From contig CM061919.1 in assembly GCA_031002005.1 (NCBI GenBank), positions 11,541,687 through 11,605,686 of the forward strand: a DNA stretch of 64,000 nt, written 5' to 3'. The notes beneath the pieces are model-generated. The model did no database searches. It was not told the DNA's origin and worked only from the letters and a program-made list of their open reading frames with translations. This stretch comes from Vandiemenella viatica (Eukaryota > Arthropoda > Insecta > Orthoptera > Morabidae). The first letter of the stretch is position 1, and every line of letters starts with the position of its first letter. Positions 32,801 to 42,114 of the stretch are shown here, one piece after another. A program made the position numbers and the translations under genes.

Positions 32801-32994
32801 CTGCAAGTGTGTGTTTGAGGATGATTGGGATGTTGGTGAGGTAGGGGTAGACCCATAGCCAGGTAACTTTTTGCAAGTGCAGAAAGCTTGCCCAGATGTT
32901 TTTTGTGCTTGTTTTGCTAAGATCTGTATACAATCTGATAGAATCTGCTTTAAATGATTAATTGTATTTGGGGCAGAAAGACAAAGAATTTTGT

Positions 32995-33420
32995 TAATGG
33001 AGACTTTCCCGGCGTATTGATTCAATGAAAGTTTCTCGGGAGTCCAGCCGGATGGTGTCATAAAACGACGACGTTTCGACAACCTGCTCGGTTATCTTCA
33101 TCAGGTCTATTCTTGATATTTCTTCTCAAAATCACAAAAACAGACTGGCTTCGCTGCCTCCGAAATTCGAATGTCGTTTACAGAGGGTTGCCACGACGCC
33201 CAATCAGCGCGCTGGAACTGAGGGTATCAGTGTTGCGGACTGCGTATGGAGCCAAATGGTCACCCATCCAAGTGCTGGCCACGCTCACCGTTGCTTAACC
33301 GGTCTACCGCAAGCCCGAGGGTATCAGCGTTGCGGACTGCGTATTGAGCCATACGCAGTCACCCATCCAAGCGCCCGCCACGTTCAACGTTGCTTAACCT
33401 GTAGACGTAAGTGCTGGCAA
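32995..33420 (-). repeat. PLE-B terminal repeat (pLTR), left
   Basis: Direct copy of 35778-36127 and inverted copy of 38560-38957. It carries a hammerhead-like core (33074-33104) and two 5S-like segments (33252-33301, 33349-33399). Confidence 0.85.
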
Positions 33421-33421
33421 A

Positions 33422-35920
33422 CTATGTCCATGGCGTCAGTTTTGCTTCTATTTGGCCTTGTTGTGAAGATTTCTGTTTTATAAGACATAGATCTTTAATA
33501 ATTGGTCTCCAGGCTTCACTTAAATACAGTCCACTGTCCCTATTGATGTTATTATCGTTAAGTTTAATTTCTAATGCTTCCCGAATTACCGAGTCCCAGA
33601 ACGAAGAGACTCTGGCCAGCACCACCGTTTCATCAAACACTATTTTATGTTGTTCATCGAACGCATGTTCGGCAATAGCGGACTTTTCTACTTGCACCAG
33701 TCTCAAGTGTCGTTTTGTGCTCGGTGATACGCTCGGCGATGGTTCTGATCGTCTGTCCAATATAAAACTTTGCCGCATTCGCAAGGTATTGAATAAATTC
33801 CAGGAATTCTTAAGCCCAAAATCATCCTTAACCGAGCGAAGCACATCACGTATCTTGGCGGGCGGCCGAAAAATGCTCTTTATACCAGAACGCGCCAAGA
33901 GCCTTCCAATCTTTCCGGACGTGTTGCCGGCATATGGCAGAAAGGCAAGAGATTTTGGTGGTTCAATCTGTTCATTCGGTGGTCTTGGTGGCTTCTGGAT
34001 AAAAGCACGCTCTATCTGTCGCCGAGAGTACCCGTTCTGATCAAAGACAGTCCTTAGATGTTTCAACTCCAGCGGTAAGCTCTCACGATCGGAAATGGCT
34101 CTCGCTCTGCGCACTAATGTGGTCAAATACGGAGTGGCGTTGTGCTGGGTGGTGGTAACTGGTTGCACTCAAGTAACGTTCAGTGTGGGTGGGTTTACGG
34201 TACACACTATGTGCCAAAGATCCATCAAGTTTGCGTTTGATTAAAATGTCCAAGAACGGGATGCACCCGTCCTTCTCAACTTCCATCGTAAACCGTATGT
34301 TGGGATGGATCCCATTAAGATGGTCTAGAAATTCATCCAGCGCTTCCATACCATGTGGCCACACGGCAAAGGTGTCATCAACATAGCGATAAAAACAAGA
34401 GGGTTTTAGGGTAGCACTCTCAAGAGCCCTCTCTTCAAAATCTTCCATGTAGAGTCAGCCACCATCGGTGAAAGAGGAGATCCCATGGCCACTCCATCAG
34501 ATTGTTCATAATACTTCCCTCCATACATAAAGTAGGTGGAAGTAAGTACATGGTCAAAGGTCTGCTGTACTTGGCTCAAATGACGGCGAATCAAGTCCAA
34601 AGTGTCCTTTACCGGCACACGAGTAAAAAGAGACACCACGTCAAAACTAACAAGGATGTCCGAGTCTGAAACAGTGAGAGACTGTATGGTTTTTACGAAT
34701 TCAGCAGAGTTTTTGACATGATGGCAGCTACGCCCCACAATGGGACTAAGAAGACGCGTCAGTATTTAGCAAGTTGGTAAGTCGGTGACCCAATAGTACT
34801 GACGATCGGACGTAAAGGAACATCCTGTTTATGTATCTTCGGTAAGCCATAAAGTCTAGGTGGTCTCGCGGCACGTGGCCTAATTCTCTCAATCACTTGC
34901 TCGGGAAGATTGCCTTTTTGACAAGGGTCATAGTCTTTTCACAACTTTACGGTCGGGTCAGCGTCCAACGGAACATATGACACGTCATTAAGGAGACTCA
35001 TCACTTTTGTGTTATATTGCTGTATAGAAAGAAGAACAGTAGAGTTACCTTTGTCTGCTGGTAGAATGACTAAGTCGTCCCTGCGACGTAAGGCAATTAG
35101 TGCTTCACGCTCTGCGACCGTGATATTATTTCTTGGCGGCTTGGCTCTCTTCAAAACTCTACATGTCTCCCTCCGTATTTCTTCAGCTTCTTCGTTGGTA
35201 AGCAGCGAACAGCCTGTTCCACCGAACAGATTATCTCCTTGGTTGGTATGTGCCTAGGGGCAGGAGCGAAATTCAGGCCTCTGGCCAGCACAGAAGTAGT
35301 GGCATCATCAAGACAAAAACCAGATAGGTTGACCACACAACGATCCGACACCACTGGTTTGCCTCTTTGTTCTGTTCCCGCCAACGGTTAAATTTGGCGA
35401 TATGTCTTGCTGTAGTTTTCGCAAGTTCCAGATTCATTTGAGCAGACGTAGCTGCGTCCACCCAGTCCCAAGAACAAGGCGAGAGTCTTGTCGACAGGTA
35501 AAGATGACAAGAAAACAAGGACCGAGCGTTGCGGTCCAACTCAAAGCGCGTATAACGGATGCGTTCCCGAAGAAGTGAGAGGCTGGCACGACGTAATATT
35601 TTCTTCGCGTTAATGCTGTCGATATGATGTTTCACCGTAGCGAAGAGAGGCACGATGTTACGGCTTCGGCACCTCAGAAGGAATGTCAAGGAGCTAAGCA
35701 GTCTAGCTTTCTTCTTGCGCAGTTTCTCAAACTGCCTAATATGTTGAAACATATCCTCCCCGTAAAGGTATCTGATATGTAAATGGAGACTTTCCCGGCG
35801 TATTGATTCAATGAAAGTTTCTCGGGAGTCCAGCCGGATGGTGTCATAAAACGACGACGTTTCGACAACCTGCTCGGTTTCTTCATCAGGTCTATTCTTG
35901 ATATTTCTTCTCAAAATCAC
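33422..35920 (-). pseudogene. PLE-B minus copy, RT/endonuclease polyprotein with several frameshifts
   Basis: The N-terminal frame (35920-35273) begins MILRRNIKNRPDEETEQVVE and includes LLRCRSRNIVPLFATVKHHI. Later frames give LVILPADKGNSTVLLSIQQY (34939-35154), DILVSFDVVSLFTRVPVKD and DGVAMGSPLSPMVADS (34406-34738), CFYRYVDDTFAVWPHG (34083-34448) and the C-terminal EN linker (33422-34168). Compared with the plus copy it has several single-base indels, including in the YIGQT region, so it is not translatable as one protein. A start codon upstream in the terminal repeat gives the likely N-terminus of the family. Confidence 0.85.
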
Positions 35921-36127
35921 AAAACAGACTGGCTTCGCTGCCTCCGAAATTCGAATGTCGTTTACAGAGGGTTGCCACGACGCCCAATCAGCGCGCTGGA
36001 ACTGAGGGTATCAGTGTTGCGGACTGCGTATGGAGCCAAATGGTCACCCATCCAAGTGCTGGCCACGCTCACCGTTGCTTTAACCGGTCTACCGCAAGCC
36101 GAGGGTATCAGCGTTGCGGACTGCGTA
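35778..36127 (-). repeat. PLE-B terminal repeat (pLTR), central
   Basis: Same sequence as 32998-33345, truncated at the dimer junction. It carries a hammerhead-like core (35860-35889) with a 2-bp shorter stem than the left copy, and one 5S-like segment (36036-36086). Confidence 0.85.
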
Positions 36128-36198
36128 TGACACCATCCGGCTGGACTCCCGAGAAACTTTCATTGAATCAATACGCCGGGAAAGTCTCCATTTACATA

Positions 36199-36588
36199 TC
36201 AGATACCTTTACGGGGAGGATATGTTTCAACATATTAGGCAGTTTGAGAAAACTGCGCAAGAAGAAAGCTAGACTGCTTAGCTCCTTGACATTCCTTCTG
36301 AGGTGCCGAAGCCGTAACATCGTGCCTCTCTTCGCTACTGTGAAACATCATATCGACAGCATTAACGCGAAGAAAATATTACGTCGTGCCAGCCTCTCAC
36401 TTCTTCGGGAACGCATCCGTTATACGCGCTTTGAGTTGGACCGCAACGCTCGGTCCTTGTTTTCTTGTCATCTTTACCTGTCGACAAGACTCTCGCCTTG
36501 TTCTTGGGACTGGGTGGACGCAGCTACGTCTGCTCAAATGAATCTGGAAACTTGCGAAAACTACAGCAAGACATATCGCCAAATTTAA
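36199..36588 (+). pseudogene. PLE-B plus copy, N-terminal segment (frameshifted from RT)
   Basis: It encodes LRKKKARLLSSLTFLLRCRS, then NIVPLFATVKHHIDSINAKK and CSWDWVDAATSAQMNLE, the same text as the N-terminal frame of the minus copy. One additional A around 36547 (ctggaaacttgcg versus ctggaacttgcg) throws it out of the RT frame. Its function is unknown: a basic, helical region preceding RT in this PLE family. Confidence 0.8.
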
Positions 36589-36592
36589 CCGA

Positions 36593-38545
36593 TTGGCGGG
36601 AACAGAACAAAGAGGCAAACCAGTCGTGTCGGATCGTTGTGTGGTCAACCTATCTGGTTTTTGTCTTGATGATGCCACTACTTCTGTGCTGGCCAGAGGC
36701 CTGAATTTCGCTCCTGCCCCTAGGCACATACCAACCAAGGAGATAATCTGTTCGGTGGAACAGGCTGTTCGCTGCTTACCAAACGAAGAAGCTGAAGAAA
36801 TACGGAGGGAGACATGTAGAGTTTTGAAGAGAGCCAAGCCGCCAAGAAATAATATCACGGTCGCAGAGCGTGAAGCACTAATTGCCTTACGTCGCAGGGA
36901 CGACTTAGTCATTCTACCAGCAGACAAAGGTAACTCTACTGTTCTTCTTTCTATACAGCAATATAACACAAAAGTGATGAGTCTCCTTAATGACGTGTCA
37001 TATGTTCCGTTGGACGCTGACCCGACCGTAAAAGTTGTGAAAAAGACTATGACCCTTGTCAAAAAGGCCAATCTTCCCGAGCAAGTGATTGAGAGAATTA
37101 GGCCACGTGCCGCGAGACCACCTAGACTTTATGGCTTACCGAAGATACATAAACAGGATGTTCCTTTACGTCCGATCGTCAGTACTATTGGGTCACCGAC
37201 TTACCAACTTGCTAAATACCTGACGCGTCTTCTTAGTCCCATTGTGGGGCGTAGCTGCCATCATGTCAAAAACTCTGCTGAATTCGTAAAAACCATACAG
37301 TCTCTCACTGTTTCAGACTCGGACATCCTTGTTAGTTTTGACGTGGTGTCTCTTTTTACTCGTGTGCCGGTAAAGGACACTTTGGACTTGATTCGCCGTC
37401 AATTTGAGCCAAGTACAGCAGACCTATTTGACCATGTACTTACTTCCACCTACTTTATGTATGGAGGGAAGTATTATGAACAATCTGATGGAGTGGCCAT
37501 GGGATCTCCTCTTTCACCGATGGTGGCTGACCTATACATGGAAGATTTTGAAGAGAGGGCTCTTGAGAGTGCTACCCTAAAACCTTCTTGTTTTTATCGC
37601 TATGTTGATGACACCTTTGCCGTGTGGCCACATGGTATGGAAGCGCTGGATGAATTTCTAGACCATCTTAATGGGATCCATCCCAACATACGGTTTACGA
37701 TGGAAGTTGAGAAGGACGGGTGCATCCCGTTCTTGGACATTTTAATCAAACGCAAACTTGATGGATCTTTAGCACATAGTGTGTACCGTAAACCCACCCA
37801 CACTGAACGTTACTTGAGTGCAACCAGTTACCACCACCCAGCACAACGCCACTCCGTATTGACCACATTAGTGCGCAGAGCGAGAGCCATTTCCGATCGT
37901 GAGAGCTTACCGCTGGAGTTGAAACATCTAAGGACTGTCTTTGATCAGAACGGGTACTCTCGGCGACAGATAGAGCGTGCTTTTATCCAGAAGCCACCAA
38001 GACCACCGAATGAACAGATTGAACCACCAAAATCTCTTGCCTTTCTGCCATATGCCGGCAACACGTCCGGAAAGATTGGAAGGCTCTTGGCGCGTTCTGG
38101 TATAAAGAGCATTTTTCGGCCGCCCGCCAAGATACGTGATGTGCTTCGCTCGGTTAAGGATGATTTGGGCTTAAGAATTCCTGGAATTTATTCAATACCT
38201 TGCGAATGCGGCAAAGTTTATATTGGACAGACGATCAGAACCATCGCCGAGCGTATCACCGAGCACAAACGACACTTGAGACTGGTGCAAGTAGAAAAGT
38301 CCGCTATTGCCGAACATGCGTTCGATGAACAACATAAAATAGTGTTTGATGAAACGGTGGTGCTGGCCAGAGTCTCTTCGTTCTGGGACTCGGTAATTCG
38401 GGAAGCATTAGAAATTAAACTTAACGATAATAACATCAATAGGGACAGTGGACTGTATTTAAGTGAAGCCTGGAGACCAATTATTAAAGATCTATGTCTT
38501 ATAAAACAGAAATCTTCACAACAAGGCCAAATAGAAGCAAACTGA
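36593..38545 (+). CDS. PLE-B reverse transcriptase with GIY-YIG endonuclease (open frame of 650 residues)
   Basis: The continuous frame carries, in order: LVILPADKGNSTVLLSIQQY (about residue 103), LYGLPKIHKQDVPLRPIVST (RT finger), DILVSFDVVSLFTRVPVKD (motif A, catalytic Asp), YEQSDGVAMGSPLSPMVADL (motif B), CFYRYVDDTFAVWPHGMEAL (YVDD motif C) and FLDILIKRKLDGSLAHSVYR. The C-terminal CECGKVYIGQTIRTIAERIT is the GIY-YIG nuclease core after a Cys pair. The true N-terminus lies upstream: a 182-residue frame at 36040-36588 covers it, offset by one extra A near 36547. The ATG at 36593 is therefore just the first in this frame. Both enzymatic domains look complete. Activity is untested. Confidence 0.88.
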   Translation: MAGTEQRGKPVVSDRCVVNLSGFCLDDATTSVLARGLNFAPAPRHIPTKEIICSVEQAVRCLPNEEAEEIRRETCRVLKRAKPPRNNITVAEREALIALRRRDDLVILPADKGNSTVLLSIQQYNTKVMSLLNDVSYVPLDADPTVKVVKKTMTLVKKANLPEQVIERIRPRAARPPRLYGLPKIHKQDVPLRPIVSTIGSPTYQLAKYLTRLLSPIVGRSCHHVKNSAEFVKTIQSLTVSDSDILVSFDVVSLFTRVPVKDTLDLIRRQFEPSTADLFDHVLTSTYFMYGGKYYEQSDGVAMGSPLSPMVADLYMEDFEERALESATLKPSCFYRYVDDTFAVWPHGMEALDEFLDHLNGIHPNIRFTMEVEKDGCIPFLDILIKRKLDGSLAHSVYRKPTHTERYLSATSYHHPAQRHSVLTTLVRRARAISDRESLPLELKHLRTVFDQNGYSRRQIERAFIQKPPRPPNEQIEPPKSLAFLPYAGNTSGKIGRLLARSGIKSIFRPPAKIRDVLRSVKDDLGLRIPGIYSIPCECGKVYIGQTIRTIAERITEHKRHLRLVQVEKSAIAEHAFDEQHKIVFDETVVLARVSSFWDSVIREALEIKLNDNNINRDSGLYLSEAWRPIIKDLCLIKQKSSQQGQIEAN

Positions 38546-38580
38546 CGCCATGGACATAGTTTGCCAGCACTTACGTCTAC

Positions 38581-38632
38581 AGGTTAAGCAACGTTGAACG
38601 TGGCGGGCGCTTGGATGGGTGACTGCGTATGG
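38581..38632 (+). promoter_or_regulatory. 5S rRNA-like segment 1 (possible Pol III internal promoter) in PLE-B repeat
   Basis: gttaagcaacgttgaacgtg followed by gcgggcgcttggatgggtga and ctgcgtatgg aligns without gaps to the internal control region of eukaryotic 5S rRNA (TTAAGCA-CGT-G box A side, CTTGGATGGG-GAC box C side). It is only the middle of 5S, not a gene. Mirror copies lie at 33349-33399. Confidence 0.7.
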
Positions 38633-38678
38633 CTCAATACGCAGTCCGCAACGCTGATACCCTCGGCTTGCGGTAGAC

Positions 38679-38728
38679 CGGTTAAGCAACGGTGAGCGTG
38701 GCCAGCACTTGGATGGGTGACCATTTGG
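38679..38728 (+). promoter_or_regulatory. 5S rRNA-like segment 2 in PLE-B repeat
   Basis: cggttaagcaacggtgagcg, tggccagcacttggatgggt and gaccatttgg again match box A to box C of 5S rRNA, in tandem with segment 1 about 98 bp upstream. Mirror copies lie at 33252-33301 and 36036-36086. Confidence 0.7.
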
Positions 38729-38875
38729 CTCCATACGCAGTCCGCAACACTGATACCCTCAGTTCCAGCGCGCTGATTGGGCGTCGTGGCAACCCTCTGT
38801 AAACGACATTCGAATTTCGGAGGCAGCGAAGCCAGTCTGTTTTTGTGATTTTGAGAAGAAATATCAAGAATAGAC

Positions 38876-38906
38876 CTGATGAAGATAACCGAGCAGGTTG
38901 TCGAAA
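38876..38906 (+). ncRNA. Hammerhead-ribozyme-like core in PLE-B terminal repeat
   Basis: CTGATGA is followed by a hairpin gataacc-gagca-ggttgtc and then GAAAC, the CUGANGA...GAAA arrangement of hammerhead cores. One additional A between CTGATGA and the stem departs from the consensus. PLEs are known to carry hammerhead motifs in their terminal repeats (established for the group). Copies on the minus strand are at 33074-33104 and 35860-35889. Stem I and III pairing was not verified. Confidence 0.5.
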
Positions 38907-40086
38907 CGTCGTCGTTTTATGACACCATCCGGCTGGACTCCCGAGAAACTTTCATTGAAAGAATTTTGTGTCGGGAGACAAGCTAGGCAGAATGCCAGTC
39001 TGTTTTGAACAAGAGCTGTTGAAGGACAAGTCTGGTGAAGTTAAGTGATTGTGTAAAGCGAAAGATGTGGAGTGGTGGGTGAATTTGTGGATGGCAGCCA
39101 GAGACAGGGAGTTTAATGGTTAATCCGTTTGGAGGAATGTTTAGAGAGAGGCAAGATTGAAGGAAGAGAGTATGTGAATGCAGTTTCGGAAGGCGTGAAA
39201 CTTGTAGGAATAGATGTATGAATCTATGGGTGACATGTTAGGGGAAATATTAATATGAATGATGAGGTCCAAAACTGTCCAAACAACTGTTGAGAAGAAA
39301 GGCTAAGTGTCACAAAGGAAATATCTGAAAATGGTGCAAAGGATACAGCACAACGGAAAAATTCAAAACCAAGAATAAAAAAAAAAGGGGGGGGAATTAA
39401 AATTAGTGCTGTCTCAAGAAACAGCAGAAAAATCTTCCAAAAATGCTACTTCAGAAAAATCGCGAAATGGAATAATCAAGAAACGATCGTGGGAAGAAAA
39501 AAGATTATAAATTACAATGAGGTCCATCCAGTTGCAAAACATGCCAGTCCCCACAAAATCAATAATTTGAACATCTGTTTTTCAGTTAGGGCAATCAGAG
39601 TTTTCCCTAACAATACGACCTCCTCTGAACTTCGTAGATGGGAACTAGCCTACCAGAATATCCTTGACACCAGACATCCTCCTGGCCTCAGTCTCCAATA
39701 AACTCTGCCCACCAGACCGAGCACTTATTATCTATACCATTTACATTTTTTGTATTTCTGTATTTACTATTATCCATGCTATTTACATTTATTTTACTTT
39801 TCACTTATAGTTATACCAAGTGAGTTTTTTATCTTGAGACAACTAAATATCTCGAAAACTACAAATCCGATCAAAAAAAGTGGGTAATAAAAATTGTTCG
39901 TCTCGACGGGGGACATCCGATGATACCAAATTTGACTCCCCACCCCCACCCCCTAGGGGTGGGGGAAGGGGGAGAAAAAAAACTTAAATAGGAACCCCCA
40001 TTTTTTATTGCAGATTCTGATTCCCCGGAAAAAACTACCCCTATTTGACCCCCAATTCGAGTCATTTTGGTCGATAGATGGCGCTG

Positions 40087-40197
40087 CATTTCTCAGAGTT
40101 TTCTCATTACTTGATGTACTTCCATTGCGTTCACATCGTCGCTCATTTCTCAGAGTTTTCTCATTACTTGATGTACTTTCATAGCGTTCATAACATC
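40087..40197 (+). repeat. 57-bp direct repeat upstream of DD41D transposase
   Basis: catttctcagagttttctca and cttgatgtact are repeated at 40087 and 40144 with few differences. They sit between the TIR and the ORF, so they may be part of the leader or promoter. Confidence 0.85.
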
Positions 40198-40232
40198 TCT
40201 GATTTATTTACTTCGTTCTGTTGCACGTGTCA

Positions 40233-41300
40233 ATGAGAATGCAGGCTATAACGTTGCAAGAAAAAATTGAAATGGTCTACATTTATGGAGAATGTCGCAA
40301 GAATATCGATAATGCTGTTGATCTTTATGCTCATCGTTTTCCAGACCAGCCTCGATCGCGCGCTTCTTTTTACCGTATTATCCAACAGTTCACTCAGGAG
40401 GGAAGTGTGCACACAAACAAACGAAAGCGGCGAAGGACGATAGCTGGAGAAAATAACGAAGTTGCAGTTTTAGCTGCAGTGGCTTATAACCCTCACATTA
40501 GTACTCGACAAATAAGTCGTGAATCAGGAATTTCTCAGACTACTGTTTGTCAGATTTTGCATCGTAGAAAATACCATCCGTTCCATGTTTCGTTGCATCA
40601 AGAACTTCACGGCAATGATTTCGATAATCGATTGACATTTTGCCGATGGTCGCTACAGAAAATACAAGAAGAACCCCATTTCTTTGCTCGAGTACTGTTT
40701 TCGGATGAATCCACTTTTACTAACCACGGCACCATTAATCGACACAACATGCATTATTGGAGTGTGGAAAACCCGCATTGGTTACGCCAAGTTGAACATC
40801 AGCGTCCGTGGAATGTAAATGTTTGGTGTGGGATAATTGGGGACAAACTTATTGGTCCACATTTTATCCATGGACATTTCAATGGGGAGAAATATCAACA
40901 ACTCTTAGAGGACGTACTGCCAACATTGCTTGAAGACGTACCCTTAGACGTGCGACAAACAATGTGGTTTCAACATGACGGTTGTCCAGCACATTTTGCT
41001 GTAAGATCGCGGGAAGTGTTAGATCGTCTGTACAATCGTCGATGGATCGGAAGAGGAGGTCCAGTGCCGTGGCCTGCAAGATCACCAGATCTCACTTCGC
41101 CTGATTTTTTTTTATGGGGATACTTGAAGAATGAAGTTTACAGTGAAGTGCCAACAACGCCTGAAAACATGATTGAACGAATTACCAACGCTTGTCAAAA
41201 AATCACGCCGGATATGCTTCTTAGTTGCGTCGAATCATTCCAAGAGCGGGTAAATAAATGCATCGATGTCGGTGGTGATATTTTCGAGCACTTGCTTTAG
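40233..41300 (+). CDS. DD41D mariner-like transposase
   Basis: The first in-frame ATG is at 40233 (MRMQAITLQEKIEMVYIYGE), giving 355 residues and ending IFEHLL-stop. Upstream in-frame codons begin with TTG and are unlikely starts. Residues about 10-110 form paired HTHs (RSRASFYRIIQQFTQEGSVH; STRQISRESGISQTTVCQIL). Catalytic residues are the Asp in VLFSDESTF, the Asp in WFQHDGCPAHFA and the Asp in SPDLTSPDFFLWG. I count 41 residues between the last two, so DD41D. The frame has no stop or shift, and the length suits the family. It should cut at TA and act on the flanking TIRs. Confidence 0.9.
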   Translation: MRMQAITLQEKIEMVYIYGECRKNIDNAVDLYAHRFPDQPRSRASFYRIIQQFTQEGSVHTNKRKRRRTIAGENNEVAVLAAVAYNPHISTRQISRESGISQTTVCQILHRRKYHPFHVSLHQELHGNDFDNRLTFCRWSLQKIQEEPHFFARVLFSDESTFTNHGTINRHNMHYWSVENPHWLRQVEHQRPWNVNVWCGIIGDKLIGPHFIHGHFNGEKYQQLLEDVLPTLLEDVPLDVRQTMWFQHDGCPAHFAVRSREVLDRLYNRRWIGRGGPVPWPARSPDLTSPDFFLWGYLKNEVYSEVPTTPENMIERITNACQKITPDMLLSCVESFQERVNKCIDVGGDIFEHLL

Positions 41301-41322
41301 AATTGTTGTTAGAAACAAACAC

Positions 41323-41486
41323 GTGAGAGGCGAGGGGACTCACCAAAAACAAGCACCCCGATGGTGAGAGGCGAGGGGACTCACCAAAAACAAGCACCCC
41401 GATGGTGAGAGGCGAGGGGACTCACCAAAAACAAGCACCCCGATGGTGAGAGGCGAGGGGACTCACCTAAATCTAGCACCCCAAAG
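41323..41486. repeat. 41-bp minisatellite, four units, downstream of DD41D transposase
   Basis: The unit gtgagaggcgaggggactca + ccaaaaacaagcaccccgatg occurs at 41323, 41364 and 41405, identical as read, and a diverged fourth copy is at 41446. No spacers, so it is not a CRISPR. Confidence 0.95.
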
Positions 41487-42114
41487 GGAACAGAAAATTA
41501 CTACGTCCACGTCGTTGTTCCTGGGTAACGCAAAAAGTAATGTTTGACTTTCGCTATCTGCTAAAGAATTTGCATCAGTGCATTTTGAAATAATGTCCAT
41601 TCCCATCCCTCAAGTTTGGAGGTGGGTGGTGTTATTGAATAGTTTTTGAAAAATATCAATCACATTAACTTGTATTTTGCTGATCTGATGTGTATTTCAC
41701 GAGATATCCTCATTTTTAAATGAATTTTTGCTTATTTTGATTTTTGTCGATTGCAGCGCCATCTATCGACCAAAATGACTCGAATTGGGGGTGAAATAGG
41801 GGTAGTTTTTTCCGGGGAATCAGAATCTGCAATAAAAAATGGGGGTTCCTATTTAAGTTTTTTTTCTCCCCCTTCCCCCACCCCTAGGGGGTGGGGGTGG
41901 GGAGTCAAATTTGGTATCATCGGATGTCCCCCGTCGAGACGAACAATTTTTATTACCCACTTTTTTTGATCGGATTTGTAGTTTTCGAGATATTTAGTTG
42001 TCTCAAGATAAAAAACTCACTTGGTATATATATCATCTTATTACAATTCAAACCTCATTTCAGACAACGAACCCTATTTGCATTCTTCTAAATAAACATT
42101 TCTGGCTTTCAACA

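Larger units (their letters stand above)
32995..38957. mobile_element. PLE-B: inverted dimer of a second Penelope-like family
   Basis: The 5963-bp insert is flanked by a perfect 12-bp duplication AAAGAATTTTGT (32983-32994, 38958-38969). A minus copy (32995-36127) with a terminal repeat at both ends joins head to head with a plus copy (36128-38957) that has only a partial 5' repeat and a full 3' one. Arms are nearly identical over about 2.8 kb. The junction is at ctgcgtatga|caccatccgg. The single duplication around the whole indicates one integration event of the dimer. Confidence 0.9.
38560..38957 (+). repeat. PLE-B terminal repeat (pLTR), right
   Basis: Follows the stop of the 650-residue frame. 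It contains two tandem 5S-like segments, the hammerhead-like core at 38876-38906 and the 3' terminus cccgagaaactttcattg. Confidence 0.85.
30520..39510 (-). mobile_element. PLE-A3, long Penelope-like element, split by the PLE-B insertion
   Basis: The 3' end is near 30520 (cccaacacttaccacagttg). The element reads leftward through GIY-YIG (30895-31269), RT (31460-32423) and the N-terminal region (32510-32980), then continues at 38970-39510 after the PLE-B insert. The 12-bp duplication AAAGAATTTTGT brackets the insert. Its 5' end meets a plus-strand family A copy at 39513, again head to head. Confidence 0.82.
39816..42024 (+). mobile_element. DD41D mariner (rosa-like), apparently intact, 273-bp TIRs
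   Basis: The element begins CCAAGTGAGTTTTTTATC at 39816 and ends in its complement at 42024, with TA at 39814-39815 and 42025-42026. The two TIRs (39816-40088 and 41752-42024) agree over about 273 bp with only one difference seen (tttgacccc versus tttcacccc). The interior contains a single open transposase frame, a 57-bp direct repeat upstream and a 41-bp minisatellite downstream. It is inserted in the 3' UTR of PLE-A4. TIR identity and the open frame suggest a young insertion. Confidence 0.92.

Noticed and set aside
38581..38728. Functional 5S rRNA genes
   Set aside because: Only the central ~50 bases of 5S are present in each segment, inside PLE terminal repeats. There is no full-length gene or terminator context.
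40221..40232. Extended start of the DD41D transposase at 40221
   Set aside because: The codon there is TTG. The first ATG is at 40233, which is the more plausible eukaryotic start.
41323..41486. Regular short repeats resembling a CRISPR array
   Set aside because: The 41-bp units are head-to-tail with no spacers, and the context is a eukaryotic transposon.
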